Positions 1 to 8,010 of a DNA stretch of 64,000 bases are shown in pieces. Where the stretch lies: the NCBI RefSeq assembly GCF_000295935.2, contig NZ_ALWO02000040.1, forward strand, positions 1 through 64,000, in the 5' to 3' direction. This DNA is from Indibacter alkaliphilus LW1 (GTDB taxonomy: Bacteria; Bacteroidota; Bacteroidia; Cytophagales; Cyclobacteriaceae). The notes below the pieces were generated by a model. The model ran no database searches, was not told the origin of the DNA, and saw nothing but the letters and a program-made list of their open reading frames with translations. Both the position numbers and the translations under genes were made by a program. How positions within the stretch are numbered: position 1 is the first letter of the stretch; every line of letters begins with the position of its first letter.

Positions 1-235
1 CACACTTATCGGGATAGTGTCTTTTAATTACTTCATAATTAAAATTTTGGATATCAATTTCCCTTTGAACAACGTTCTTTTGCTGGATTTTGACGGTCCG
101 CAGCTAAGAAACCTGGGGCATTTCGAAGCAATAAGCTTTCTCTCTTAGACAATATCAGATCGAGGAATAAACTTTCCTGTTACCACCGGCCGCCCCATGT
201 TTTCTTAGGTGCTGTTATAGCGCGTACTTCCTTTT

Positions 236-526
236 TCAGAGTTCAATAGAGATTTTCACCTTTCCTCCCAATCCTTTTTCAACAATTTCATAAAGGGTTT
301 TTAGTGTCAGGTTGCTTCCGTTATTCTCCACCCTTGAAATATAGGTTCTCTTCTTATCCACCAATTCCGCTAATTGCTCCTGTGTTAGATTCTTATCTTC
401 TCTGGCCTTCTTTAAAAGCAAACCAATTTTGAATGACTCAAAATCCCTTTCCAATTCATCCCTGCGTTCGGTGCCTTTTGCCCCGTAAACTTCATCTTTG
501 ATATCTTTCCAACTCTTCGTATTCAT
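236..526 (-). CDS. HigA-like XRE-family antitoxin (duplicate copy)
   Basis: A 96-residue protein identical to the one at 999-1289. Residues about 33-85 form a helix-turn-helix of the Xre/Cro type (the LTQEQLAELV helix followed by the ISRVENN recognition region). Type II antitoxins of this class bind their own operator and neutralise a RelE-fold toxin. In this copy the upstream toxin is truncated and the operator at 1664-1679 is absent, so the gene has probably lost its normal promoter. It might still be expressed by read-through from the intact operon upstream and add antitoxin dosage. The product class is well supported; its expression is uncertain. Confidence 0.85.
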   Translation of the reverse strand: MNTKSWKDIKDEVYGAKGTERRDELERDFESFKIGLLLKKAREDKNLTQEQLAELVDKKRTYISRVENNGSNLTLKTLYEIVEKGLGGKVKISIEL

Positions 527-784
527 TTCTTTTTCTTTTTACCTTTTTGAACTTCTTTTTCAGCATAATATTCATCCATCAGTTTGGCAGCCTTTTCAAT
601 TTCCTTGGTTGGTGTTTTTTGGGTTTTCTTTTGAAAGCCATTGAGAAGTATCACAAGCTTTCCTTCATCAAAAAAACAAAACACCCTCCAAATATTACTT
701 GCCAGCTGAACCCTGGCTTCATATAGCCCTTTTTTTGTTTTAATTGGTTTCAGGTAAGTCTCCGGAACTCTTTCAAAAGTTTCT
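523..784 (-). pseudogene. Truncated HigB/Gp49-like toxin fragment
   Basis: This is the 3' part (about 86 codons, residues 37-122) of the toxin gene that is complete at 1286-1654. It lacks the first third of the protein and the start codon because the duplication breakpoint lies at about 784; the frame runs into the non-coding start of repeat copy 2. It overlaps the start of the antitoxin copy by 4 bp, as the intact operon does. It is most likely inactive. Confidence 0.8.
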
Positions 785-863
785 TTTTAATTACTTCATA
801 ATTAAAATTTTGGATATCAATTTCCCTTTGAACAACGTTCTTTTGCTGGATTTTGACGGTCCG

Positions 864-986
864 CAGCTAAGAAACCTGGGGCATTTCGAAGCAATAAGCT
901 TTCTCTCTTAGACAATATCAGATCGAGGAATAAACTTTCCTGTTACCACCGGCCGCCCCATGTTTTCTTAGGTGCTGTTATAGCGC
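864..986. repeat. Imperfect inverted repeat, attC-like element A (copy 2)
   Basis: The arm at 864-882 pairs with the arm at 955-977 (cagc..taagaaa..ggggc against its complement, with small bulges) across a spacer of about 70 bp. The right arm runs into gttatagcgc at 977-986, the exact complement of gcgctataac at 1732-1741 on the other side of the toxin-antitoxin genes. A hairpin with a simple core box at its edge is the architecture of an integron attC site. An identical copy lies at about 101-223. No integrase is present, so this is a structural resemblance only. Confidence 0.4.
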
Positions 987-998
987 GTACTTCCTTTT

Positions 999-1289
999 TC
1001 AGAGTTCAATAGAGATTTTCACCTTTCCTCCCAATCCTTTTTCAACAATTTCATAAAGGGTTTTTAGTGTCAGGTTGCTTCCGTTATTCTCCACCCTTGA
1101 AATATAGGTTCTCTTCTTATCCACCAATTCCGCTAATTGCTCCTGTGTTAGATTCTTATCTTCTCTGGCCTTCTTTAAAAGCAAACCAATTTTGAATGAC
1201 TCAAAATCCCTTTCCAATTCATCCCTGCGTTCGGTGCCTTTTGCCCCGTAAACTTCATCTTTGATATCTTTCCAACTCTTCGTATTCAT
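999..1289 (-). CDS. HigA-like XRE-family antitoxin
   Basis: A 96-residue helix-turn-helix protein (Xre fold at about residues 33-85) encoded directly after the toxin, with a 4-bp overlap (1286-1289). That is the reversed toxin-first order typical of HigBA systems. Its predicted role is to bind and neutralise the upstream toxin and to repress the operon at the palindrome at 1664-1679. The first 30 residues are charged and could form a helix that contacts the toxin (inference). The pair class is clear from the toxin neighbour and domain; the name higA is not assigned because several toxin-first families share this layout. Confidence 0.9.
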   Translation of the reverse strand: MNTKSWKDIKDEVYGAKGTERRDELERDFESFKIGLLLKKAREDKNLTQEQLAELVDKKRTYISRVENNGSNLTLKTLYEIVEKGLGGKVKISIEL

Positions 1290-1654
1290 TTCTTTTTCTT
1301 TTTACCTTTTTGAACTTCTTTTTCAGCATAATATTCATCCATCAGTTTGGCAGCCTTTTCAATTTCCTTGGTTGGTGTTTTTTGGGTTTTCTTTTGAAAG
1401 CCATTGAGAAGTATCACAAGCTTTCCTTCATCAAAAAAACAAAACACCCTCCAAATATTACTTGCCAGCTGAACCCTGGCTTCATATAGCCCTTTTTTTG
1501 TTTTAATTGGTTTCAGGTAAGTCTCCGGAACTCTTTCAAAAGTTTCTATAGCCTCAATGACCTTATAAATCTTGTTTTGAACTTTCACTGTTTGCTTTTT
1601 CAGAAAGTTCTCAAAGTGGTCTTGATAGGCTATGACTTCCCTGATTTTATCCAT
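1286..1654 (-). CDS. RelE/ParE-superfamily toxin, Gp49 (DUF891)/HigB type
   Basis: A 122-residue basic protein with the features of phage Gp49/HigB toxins: the GLYEARVQLASNIWRVF strand region at about residues 55-71, then LVILLNGFQKKTQKTP (about 79-94), then a C-terminal helix and a lysine-rich tail. Toxins of this family act as ribosome-dependent mRNA interferases. It is the first gene of a two-gene operon with the antitoxin at 999-1289 (4-bp overlap). The ATG at 1654 lies 9 bp downstream of a perfect 16-bp palindrome that probably serves as the autoregulatory operator. The family call is firm; the mRNA-cleavage role is inferred from the family. Confidence 0.9.
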   Translation of the reverse strand: MDKIREVIAYQDHFENFLKKQTVKVQNKIYKVIEAIETFERVPETYLKPIKTKKGLYEARVQLASNIWRVFCFFDEGKLVILLNGFQKKTQKTPTKEIEKAAKLMDEYYAEKEVQKGKKKKK

Positions 1655-1663
1655 AACGCTAAT

Positions 1664-1679
1664 GTAACTTTAAAGTTAC
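1664..1679. promoter_or_regulatory. Perfect 16-bp palindrome, putative toxin-antitoxin operator
   Basis: The sequence gtaactttaaagttac is its own reverse complement and ends 9 bp before the toxin start codon. Helix-turn-helix antitoxins usually repress their operon through such a palindrome near the promoter. It lies outside the duplicated unit, so only one copy exists. Confidence 0.6.
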
Positions 1680-1731
1680 TATTTTCAAAATGTAAAAAGT
1701 TGACTATATTCAGAATTGGGCTTCTTAATAT

Positions 1732-1865
1732 GCGCTATAACGGGATTCAGCTTGGAGACGGCGGGCTTTCGGAGCCGTTCTCTTCCACCCTACTCCTAAC
1801 TTCTTAAAGATACTAAACTTTATTTTTACTCTGAATCGCCCGCTGTATCCAAGGTGATGTTGGAC
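1732..1865. repeat. attC-like structured element B between TA operon and RhuM-Doc gene
   Basis: This 134-bp non-coding segment starts with gcgctataac and ends with gttggac, which fits the GTTRRRY core of integron attC sites. Inside, gggattcag (1742-1750) pairs with ctgaatcgccc (1831-1841), and a second hairpin around gagacggc/gccgttctc lies between them. Size and nested symmetry fit an attC site of about 130 bp. An imperfect terminator-like region is the alternative reading. Confidence 0.4.
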
Positions 1866-2876
1866 TTAGTTCTTTATTAGGTTCACTATCAGTTTAATCA
1901 TCAAATCCCTTTGCTCAGGTAAACTTTGCGCTACTGCCAATGCCAGTGCTACCAATGTATTTTCATTTATTTTTCTTACTCCTCTTTCATCCAAATGATA
2001 ACTGTTCTGCTCTAAGAACCATACAAACAGAAATGAACCAATTCTCTTATTACCATCGCTAAAAGCATGTCCTTTGATGACAGAATATAACAACTGTGCC
2101 GCCTGCTCTTCAATGGTTGGATATGCCAATTCTCCAAACACCGTTTGGGAGATACTTCCCAATATTCCCCGGAATGAATCATCTTTCTCGTTTCCGAAAA
2201 GCTCTCCCGCTTCTCCTTTCTGAATCAATTCTCTCTTTAATTGGTGAATGGCTTTCTTGACATCTTCATAATTGATGACATAAATGATTTCTTTCGAAAG
2301 GTTATCGAGCTGAAGATCTTCTGAATCATACCTATTGAGTAATTCAAAAGATTTGGAATATTTCGAAATAATATCCAAAAAGCCTTCGGTCAATACTCTT
2401 TGTGATTCAAATGTTTTTTCCCTTAAAATATCAAGCTGATTTTCTAGCTGAATTATTTTTTGACCTTGCTTGCTCAATAATTCGCTGTTGATGGCATAAC
2501 CCTGCACTAAGTAATCTTTCAATCTTTGGGTTGCCCATTTTCTGAATTCAATCCCAACTGGTGATTTTACCCGATATCCAACTGAGATCACTACATCCAA
2601 ATTGTAAGCTGAAACTGCCCTTTTTACTTTTCTTTCCCCTTCTTTTTGAACTTGGCGGAAATTCCGCCAAGTTGACTCTTTTTCCAATTCTCCTTCTTTG
2701 TAAATATTTCGGATATGCTCACCAATCGTTCTTCTAGCTTTACCAAATAATTCAACAAGCTGCTGTTCGGTAACCCAAACCGTATCATGCTCCCCATCCA
2801 ATATGATTTCAAATTCATTGCTACCTTGGGATGGTTTGAAAACCACTATTTCAGAATTGAAGTCAACTGTTTCCAT
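1866..2876 (-). CDS. RhuM-family virulence protein with C-terminal Fic/Doc domain
   Basis: A 336-residue protein with two parts. Residues about 1-140 match the RhuM family (DTVWVTEQQLVELFGKARRT near the start, then YNLDVVISVGYRVKS and GIEFRKWATQRLKDY). A linker with heptad-like character follows, then a Fic/Doc fold with the motif H270-AFSDGNKR-278. The lysine in GNKR is the Doc-type active site, which is linked to phosphotransfer, rather than the AMP-transferring GNGR. The combination suggests a stand-alone toxin- or effector-like enzyme. It lies in the same orientation as the toxin-antitoxin genes, separated by an attC-like element, and appears to be accessory gene cargo. The substrate is unknown. 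Confidence 0.85.
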   Translation of the reverse strand: METVDFNSEIVVFKPSQGSNEFEIILDGEHDTVWVTEQQLVELFGKARRTIGEHIRNIYKEGELEKESTWRNFRQVQKEGERKVKRAVSAYNLDVVISVGYRVKSPVGIEFRKWATQRLKDYLVQGYAINSELLSKQGQKIIQLENQLDILREKTFESQRVLTEGFLDIISKYSKSFELLNRYDSEDLQLDNLSKEIIYVINYEDVKKAIHQLKRELIQKGEAGELFGNEKDDSFRGILGSISQTVFGELAYPTIEEQAAQLLYSVIKGHAFSDGNKRIGSFLFVWFLEQNSYHLDERGVRKINENTLVALALAVAQSLPEQRDLMIKLIVNLIKN

Positions 2877-2911
2877 ATAGGAAGATAATGGATTTTGATA
2901 AAAATATTAGT

Positions 2912-3244
2912 TCATTGTTTCAAAAAACCTTTGATTTCAAAATTGCCAGGGTCTTTAACAGCATATTCTATTAACACCTTTGATCCAATTTCCTTTTTAT
3001 CGATTCTCTGCGAAAGTTTTTTCTTCTGAACATAAACCGAATCATCAACCTGATAGGATATCGTAATGATTTGGGTAAATCCCATTCCTTTCGGACCATA
3101 CCCAAGTGCATTTTCTGTAATCACTGCTTTGGCCTCAGCCGTTTTTGTCCATGGAGCAAATGGCATTTCAATATTATTCCATGCCAGGTATAGAAAAAAT
3201 CCAAACCCCAATATTCCGATTATCCATGGATTTTGCTTTGCCAT
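2912..3244 (-). CDS. Small membrane-anchored protein, DUF3592-like
   Basis: A 110-residue protein with one N-terminal membrane helix (about residues 7-24) and a short beta-rich outer domain containing TQIITISYQVDDSVYV and GSKVLIEYAVKDPGNFEI. This pattern (helix, then a strand pair, then a segment of the type 'I-Y-P-P-N') resembles DUF3592 proteins, but the match is by eye and weak. It lies 35 bp upstream of the RhuM-Doc gene in the same direction and could share its transcript. No function can be assigned. Confidence 0.6.
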   Translation of the reverse strand: MAKQNPWIIGILGFGFFLYLAWNNIEMPFAPWTKTAEAKAVITENALGYGPKGMGFTQIITISYQVDDSVYVQKKKLSQRIDKKEIGSKVLIEYAVKDPGNFEIKGFLKQ

Positions 3245-3564
3245 TTTAGAATTGAGTCCAACTTTTTTATAATAACGTATTTATAGTATCAAGCTAACAA
3301 TAATTAATAACTTGACCAGAAATCGTAAGAAATAAGCGAATGTTTTACACGGATATTGATCGCAAAAAATCACTAAATCCTTACCCACAAGCCATCAGGT
3401 AAACTCTTGATTTACTGAAGATTTTATGGACTTCCTTGATCCTAGACAATTTGAACATATCTCAGGCCTAAAAAATACATAGGATGAAATTTGTAATTTC
3501 ATCCCATGATCCTAAGGATGTACACTTGGCCTATTTATCCATATTCTTCAAAAACCCAATACTT
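3245..3564. other. Intergenic region, 320 bp
   Basis: A+T-rich DNA between the small membrane protein start and the end of the dTDP-glucose dehydratase gene. Apart from the hairpin at 3482-3504 no gene, repeat or RNA was recognised. The promoter of the 2912-3244 gene must lie here but no convincing consensus was seen. Confidence 0.6.
3482..3504 (-). terminator. Perfect hairpin, probable terminator of the glycan gene cluster
   Basis: A perfect 10-bp stem (ggatgaaatt / aatttcatcc) with a 3-nt loop, 60 bp past the stop of the dehydratase gene on the minus strand. It is followed on that strand by a T-rich stretch (tatgtatttttt). Confidence 0.5.
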
Positions 3565-4611
3565 TTATTCGTAATGGGCCTCATAATACTTCTGATAATT
3601 TCCGGAAGTTACATTTTCCAGCCACTCCTGGTTTTGAAGATACCAATCCACTGTTTTCTCTATCCCTTCTTCAAATTGCAAGCTGGGCTCCCACCCAAGT
3701 TCTTGCTGGATTTTGCTGGCATCAATGGCATACCGATGATCATGTCCGGCCCTATCTTTCACGAAGGTGATCAGTTTCTCGGAAGTACCTGACTCTCTTT
3801 CTAGCTTCTTATCCATTATTTTGCATAGCACTTTTACAATATCAATGTTCTTCCACTCATTGAATCCTCCAATATTGTAGGTCTCCCCATTTTTACCAGA
3901 ATGAAATACTACATCAATGGCTCGTGCATGATCCACCACATAAAGCCAATCCCTGATATTCTCCCCTTTGCCATAGACAGGCAAAGGTTTATTATTCTTG
4001 ATATTGTTGATGCAAAGCGGAATTAGCTTTTCCGGGAACTGATTAGGTCCATAGTTATTGCTGCAGTTTGAAATCACAGTACGCAATTTATAGGTATTGC
4101 TGTATGCCCTGACAAAGTGATCGGAGGAGGCTTTGGAAGCCGAATAAGGAGACTGAGGATCATAAGGAGTAGTCTCCAGGAAAAAACCGCCATCGTCCAG
4201 AGAACCGTAGACTTCATCAGTAGAAATGTGATAGAAAAGATGCTTGGAGTAATCCTTCCAATAAGACTTTGCTACATTGAGTAAGTTAACAGTTCCGATA
4301 ACATTGGTTTTAACAAATGCCAATGGGTCAGAAATAGACCTGTCAACATGTGATTCGGCTGCCAAGTGGATTACATCAGTGATATTGTGATCTTCAAAAA
4401 CCTTCTTCAAAGATACTTCATCCATGATATCCACTTTTTCGAAAGTGTAGTTTTCAGCGCCTTCGATTTCCTTCAAGTTCTCCAAATTGCCTGCATAAGT
4501 CAGGCAATCCAGATTGACTATTTTATAATCAGGATATTTATTGACAAAAAGTGAAACCACATGGCTTCCTATGAATCCCGCTCCTCCGGTAATTAAAATG
4601 CTCTTTTCCAT
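3565..4611 (-). CDS. rfbB: dTDP-glucose 4,6-dehydratase
   Basis: A 348-residue extended SDR enzyme that converts dTDP-glucose to dTDP-4-keto-6-deoxyglucose, the entry step to dTDP-rhamnose and related surface sugars. Visible features are the NAD-binding GGAGFIGS motif (residues 9-16), the dehydratase-specific catalytic T131-D132-E133, the Y156-SAS-K160 pair and the sugar-binding NNYGPNQFPEKLIPL segment. Length is standard for RfbB. It is the last of three same-strand glycan genes (gap of 62 bp to the epimerase), but rfbA, rfbC and rfbD are not in the window, so the final sugar cannot be told. Confidence 0.95.
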   Translation of the reverse strand: MEKSILITGGAGFIGSHVVSLFVNKYPDYKIVNLDCLTYAGNLENLKEIEGAENYTFEKVDIMDEVSLKKVFEDHNITDVIHLAAESHVDRSISDPLAFVKTNVIGTVNLLNVAKSYWKDYSKHLFYHISTDEVYGSLDDGGFFLETTPYDPQSPYSASKASSDHFVRAYSNTYKLRTVISNCSNNYGPNQFPEKLIPLCINNIKNNKPLPVYGKGENIRDWLYVVDHARAIDVVFHSGKNGETYNIGGFNEWKNIDIVKVLCKIMDKKLERESGTSEKLITFVKDRAGHDHRYAIDASKIQQELGWEPSLQFEEGIEKTVDWYLQNQEWLENVTSGNYQKYYEAHYE

Positions 4612-4673
4612 AGATTTGAATAGTATTTTAGACCAGTTTTATTTAGTGAAAATAATTACTTTAAAGTCTAGCT

Positions 4674-5729
4674 TCAGTGTTTCTTATAAAACTCATTGTA
4701 CCAAGTTACAAACCTTGCCACACCCTCCTCTACAGGAGTATCAGGCTTGTACCCCGTGTCTCTCATCAAATCAGTAACATCAGCAAAGGTAGCAGGGACA
4801 TCACCTGGCTGCAAAGGAAGCATTTCTTTTTTAGCCTCTTTTCCTAAGGCCTTTTCCAAAGCACCTATATAATCCATCAATTCTACAGGGCTGGAATTTC
4901 CGATATTGTAAACTTTATAGGGAGCATAAGAGCTACCCGGGTCTGGGTCATCCCCTGACCAATCAGGATTCCCCTCTGGTATCTTATCTGCTACACGCTT
5001 GATCCCTTCTACAATATCCCCCACATATGTGAAATCTCTTTTCATCTTACCATGATTGAATACCTGAATAGGCTCGTTTTTGGTAATGGCTTCTATAAAT
5101 AAAAACAAAGCCATATCAGGTCTTCCCCAAGGTCCATAGACTGTGAAAAACCTTAATCCTGTAGTAGGGATATTGAATAAGTGGCTGTAAGTATGCGCCA
5201 TCAATTCATTTGACTTTTTGGATGCCGCATACAAACTCAGCGGATGATCTACATTGTCCGATGTGGAGAATGGCATTTGTGTATTGGCTCCGTAAACAGA
5301 ACTGGAGGATGCATAAACAAGATGTTTGACAGGAAAAGCCCTGCATGCTTCAAGGATATTGACAAAACCTGTGACATTAGTATCTATATAAGCCGCAGGA
5401 TTGATCAATGAATACCTGACCCCAGCTTGCGCAGCTAGATTGATCACTACATCAAACTTTTCGGTTTCGAACAGATTCATCAATGCCTGCTTGTCCGAAA
5501 GATCCATTTGTATAAAAGTGTATTCAGGAAACTTCACTGATTTTACTGGACTGTGAAGCTTAATTTCACCTTTTGAAATCCCGCTTTCTTCCAATCTGGC
5601 AAATTTCAGATTGACATCATAATAGTCATTGATATTGTCTATTCCAATTACAGTATCTCCTCTTTCTAGCAATAGGTTACTTAAATGGAAACCTATAAAT
5701 CCGGCTGTCCCGGTAATCAAATATTTCAT
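4674..5729 (-). CDS. NAD-dependent epimerase, UDP-glucuronate 4-epimerase type
   Basis: A 351-residue extended SDR protein with an N-terminal TGTAGFIGFHL nucleotide-binding motif, a YASSSSVYG serine segment (about 139-147) and the catalytic Y167-AAS-K171. The DNINDYYDVNLKFARL segment near residue 31 and the LRFFTVYGPWGRPDMA segment are typical of the CapI/LspL group, which interconverts UDP-glucuronate and UDP-galacturonate for capsule or O-antigen. It sits between a glycosyltransferase and RfbB in one orientation, consistent with polysaccharide synthesis. Substrate assignment is by family resemblance; a UDP-N-acetyl sugar epimerase is less likely. Confidence 0.85.
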   Translation of the reverse strand: MKYLITGTAGFIGFHLSNLLLERGDTVIGIDNINDYYDVNLKFARLEESGISKGEIKLHSPVKSVKFPEYTFIQMDLSDKQALMNLFETEKFDVVINLAAQAGVRYSLINPAAYIDTNVTGFVNILEACRAFPVKHLVYASSSSVYGANTQMPFSTSDNVDHPLSLYAASKKSNELMAHTYSHLFNIPTTGLRFFTVYGPWGRPDMALFLFIEAITKNEPIQVFNHGKMKRDFTYVGDIVEGIKRVADKIPEGNPDWSGDDPDPGSSYAPYKVYNIGNSSPVELMDYIGALEKALGKEAKKEMLPLQPGDVPATFADVTDLMRDTGYKPDTPVEEGVARFVTWYNEFYKKH

Positions 5730-5791
5730 TCTCTAAAATATTATTCTATAAAAACAAAAAGCAAATTAATACAAGTATTCCAATATATCGG

Positions 5792-6967
5792 TTAAGATTG
5801 ATTTTGAATTTCAAGATTTTCAGCGCCCAACCGAATATAATTCTCCAAGATCAGCTGATGGATCTGATTTCTTTCATACTTTTCATTCACCTCTTTATAG
5901 AGGTTGTCAGCCAATACCTGCATGAAGTCCCTTTTGACAAAAGCAAACTCCAAAGCATCTTTGAGCACTTCTGTGTTTTTGACAGGGAAAACCAAACCTG
6001 TTTGCTTATTGGTAATCAGGTCAACATTGCCTATAATGTCCGAACAGATCACAGGAACCTGCATAGCACCTGCTTCCAGGAGAACATTTGGAAAACCCTC
6101 CCTATGTGAGGCATGAACAAGCACATCTGCTAAAGCAAAATAATGAGCAACATGATCAGACCATTCTATCTGCACAATTCTAGGATGATCCTGAATTTTT
6201 CTAATAACTTCCTCACTGATTGGGTTTAGCTTCTGTTCAAAGGATCCCAACAATATCAATTTCCCATATTGTGAAACTTTGGATAGTAAAAAAGCCTCAA
6301 CCAACTCTTCTATCCCTTTGTCCCTGACCAATCTTCCCACTGCCAAGATCAGGAAATCATTTTCCGAAGGGGTAATCCTAATTGTGGCAGCAATCAAGTG
6401 ATTCTCAGCCAAGGAATTCCTGCTGAATTTATCCAGATCTACACCGTTAGAAGATCCATGGCCAATTACTTTTACTTTACTCTCATCGAGTAAGCCTTCT
6501 TTTAGCATGAAATCTTTCAATGAAAAAGAGTTTGGCCAAACTTCAGTTGCCCATCTGAAAGTCAATTTCTCCATGGCGATCAAAAGATTTTTCTTTCGCT
6601 TTTCGGCCACCATATAGGGCATCCCCGCTACGGTATGAATTCTGGTCTTCACTCCGGCAAATTTCGCAGCGATCATTCCGAGCAAACCGGCCTTGGGAGT
6701 ATGGGAATGTACAATATCAGGCTTTTCTTTTTTGAAAAGTCTATATAAGAGCCACAAACAATAAAGGTCATGAAATGGAGTGATTTTTCTCGTAAATGGA
6801 ATAACATGATGTGGACAACCTTCCCTTCTCGTCACTTCATTCACCTCTCTGCCATCAGCACTCACCATCAACACATCCCAGCCAGCTTCCATCATGAATT
6901 TCATCTGTCCTGCCAATAAAAGTTTGAGCGAAAGAGGAACTGTGGTAATACGGATTAATTTTGGCAT
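5792..6967 (-). CDS. GT4-type glycosyltransferase (group 1 family)
   Basis: A 391-residue cytoplasmic or membrane-associated glycosyltransferase of the GT-B fold. The N-terminal half holds HSHTPKAGLLGMIAAK, typical of GT4 enzymes of capsule clusters. The C-terminal half carries FLILAVGRLVRDKGIEELVEA and the retaining-GT EX7E element in HREGFPNVLLEAGAM. It is the first gene of the three-gene cluster, 62 bp before the epimerase. The upstream 200 bp, shared with the divergent proC, should hold both promoters. Donor and acceptor are not predictable from sequence alone. Confidence 0.85.
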   Translation of the reverse strand: MPKLIRITTVPLSLKLLLAGQMKFMMEAGWDVLMVSADGREVNEVTRREGCPHHVIPFTRKITPFHDLYCLWLLYRLFKKEKPDIVHSHTPKAGLLGMIAAKFAGVKTRIHTVAGMPYMVAEKRKKNLLIAMEKLTFRWATEVWPNSFSLKDFMLKEGLLDESKVKVIGHGSSNGVDLDKFSRNSLAENHLIAATIRITPSENDFLILAVGRLVRDKGIEELVEAFLLSKVSQYGKLILLGSFEQKLNPISEEVIRKIQDHPRIVQIEWSDHVAHYFALADVLVHASHREGFPNVLLEAGAMQVPVICSDIIGNVDLITNKQTGLVFPVKNTEVLKDALEFAFVKRDFMQVLADNLYKEVNEKYERNQIHQLILENYIRLGAENLEIQNQS

Positions 6968-7168
6968 TCAGTTTTTTGATTATAAAAGTCAAAGTTAACT
7001 TTTTATTGCTTTTGAATTGGCTAAAATTGAGAAAATTGAGCCAATAAATCCTATATACTTCTTCTATCAAAAAACTATGTTCTTTCTAAAAATCCTGTCA
7101 ATATCGTTCTATCAAAGGATTACTTTTTACCTTTATGACTATTATAAAATTAACCACTGAATTACCGT

Positions 7169-7972
7169 ATGTTGAAAGATACTAAAATCGCCATCATTGG
7201 ATGCGGCAACTTAGGCAGCTCTATTGTAAATGGATTATTAAACCTAAAGGGTTTTGTGCCAAGCAATCTTCATGTCACCAAAAGGAATCCTTCTAATTTA
7301 CTTTTTCTACAAGACAAAGGAGTACGCGTTCATTCAGACAATTTAATCGCTGCTTCGGAGGCTGATCTGGTCATTTTAGGCGTAAAACCTTACAATGTCT
7401 CAAGCATTCTGAAGGAAATCAAACCTGTTTTAGACCCTAAAAAGCAGATCATAGTTTCTCTTGCCACGGGTGTGAGTCTCGATGAAATTTTCCAGATTAT
7501 TGACCCCTCCACAATTGCCTACAGAGCCATGCCCAATATTGCTGCTGATATCCAAGAATCAATCACTTGTACGTGTGGAAAAAACCAAAACCCTAAAAGC
7601 GAAGCGCTTATCGGGGAGCTTTTTGAAAGTATTGGCATCAGCATACATATAGATGAAGGCCTAATGGAGGCCGCTACTGTATTGGGAGCATGTGGTATTG
7701 CTTATGTATTGCGTTTTATGCGAGCAATGATCCAAGGGGGTATTCAGATTGGATTTGACGCCAAAACGGCCAGCCAAATTGTCAACCAAACAGTGAAGGG
7801 TGCCGCTGAACTGATGATTCAGAAAAATATCCATCCCGAAGAAGCCATTGATAAAGTGACGACACCTAAAGGTTGTACTATCGTGGGGTTAAACGAAATG
7901 GAGCATCAAGGTTTTTCGGCTGCCATGGTCAGAGGAGTATTGGCCTCTTACCAAAAAATAGAGAAAATATAA
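7169..7972 (+). CDS. proC: Pyrroline-5-carboxylate reductase
   Basis: A 267-residue enzyme catalysing the last step of proline synthesis, reduction of pyrroline-5-carboxylate with NAD(P)H. It shows the N-terminal Rossmann motif IIGCGNLGSSIVNGLL, the NAD-side VILGVKPYNV, the RAMPNIAA segment, and the C-terminal dimerisation domain ending in TTPKGCTIVGLNEME, the ProC signature. Length is normal. It stands alone, divergent from the glycan cluster and convergent with glutamate dehydrogenase, with which it shares a bidirectional terminator. Glutamate and proline metabolism are thus neighbours here, and proline dehydrogenase lies 10 kb away. Confidence 0.95.
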   Translation: MLKDTKIAIIGCGNLGSSIVNGLLNLKGFVPSNLHVTKRNPSNLLFLQDKGVRVHSDNLIAASEADLVILGVKPYNVSSILKEIKPVLDPKKQIIVSLATGVSLDEIFQIIDPSTIAYRAMPNIAADIQESITCTCGKNQNPKSEALIGELFESIGISIHIDEGLMEAATVLGACGIAYVLRFMRAMIQGGIQIGFDAKTASQIVNQTVKGAAELMIQKNIHPEEAIDKVTTPKGCTIVGLNEMEHQGFSAAMVRGVLASYQKIEKI

Positions 7973-7973
7973 A

Positions 7974-7998
7974 AAAAGCCGGTTTTTAGCCGGCTTTT
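7974..7998. terminator. Bidirectional intrinsic terminator between proC and gdhA
   Basis: The stem aaaagccgg / ccggctttt with a 7-nt loop lies directly after the proC stop and 12 bp from the end of the oppositely oriented dehydrogenase gene. A-rich and T-rich flanks allow it to work on both strands. Confidence 0.85.
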
Positions 7999-8010
7999 GC
8001 ATTGTTATAA

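Larger units (their letters stand above)
22..784. repeat. Tandem direct repeat, copy 1 of a 763-bp unit
   Basis: Bases 22-784 reappear at 785-1547 with a constant offset of 763 and no difference seen by eye. The unit carries 213 bp of non-coding DNA, a complete HigA-like antitoxin gene and the 3' part of the toxin gene. The junction lies at a short T-rich microhomology (ttct/tttt) near 781-788. Copy 1 has lost the 5' end of the toxin and the operon promoter, so it looks like the product of a recent duplication. An assembly artefact is also possible. The 235 bp at the window start contain no gene. Confidence 0.9.
785..1547. repeat. Tandem direct repeat, copy 2 of the 763-bp unit
   Basis: Second copy, directly abutting copy 1. 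It continues past 1547 into the intact 5' end of the toxin gene and its operator, so this copy sits in the ancestral context and copy 1 is the derived one. Confidence 0.9.

Noticed and set aside
1577-1807. 76-codon plus-strand frame across the toxin start and attC-like element
   Set aside because: Overlaps the toxin gene on the opposite strand and the structured repeat; no coding character.
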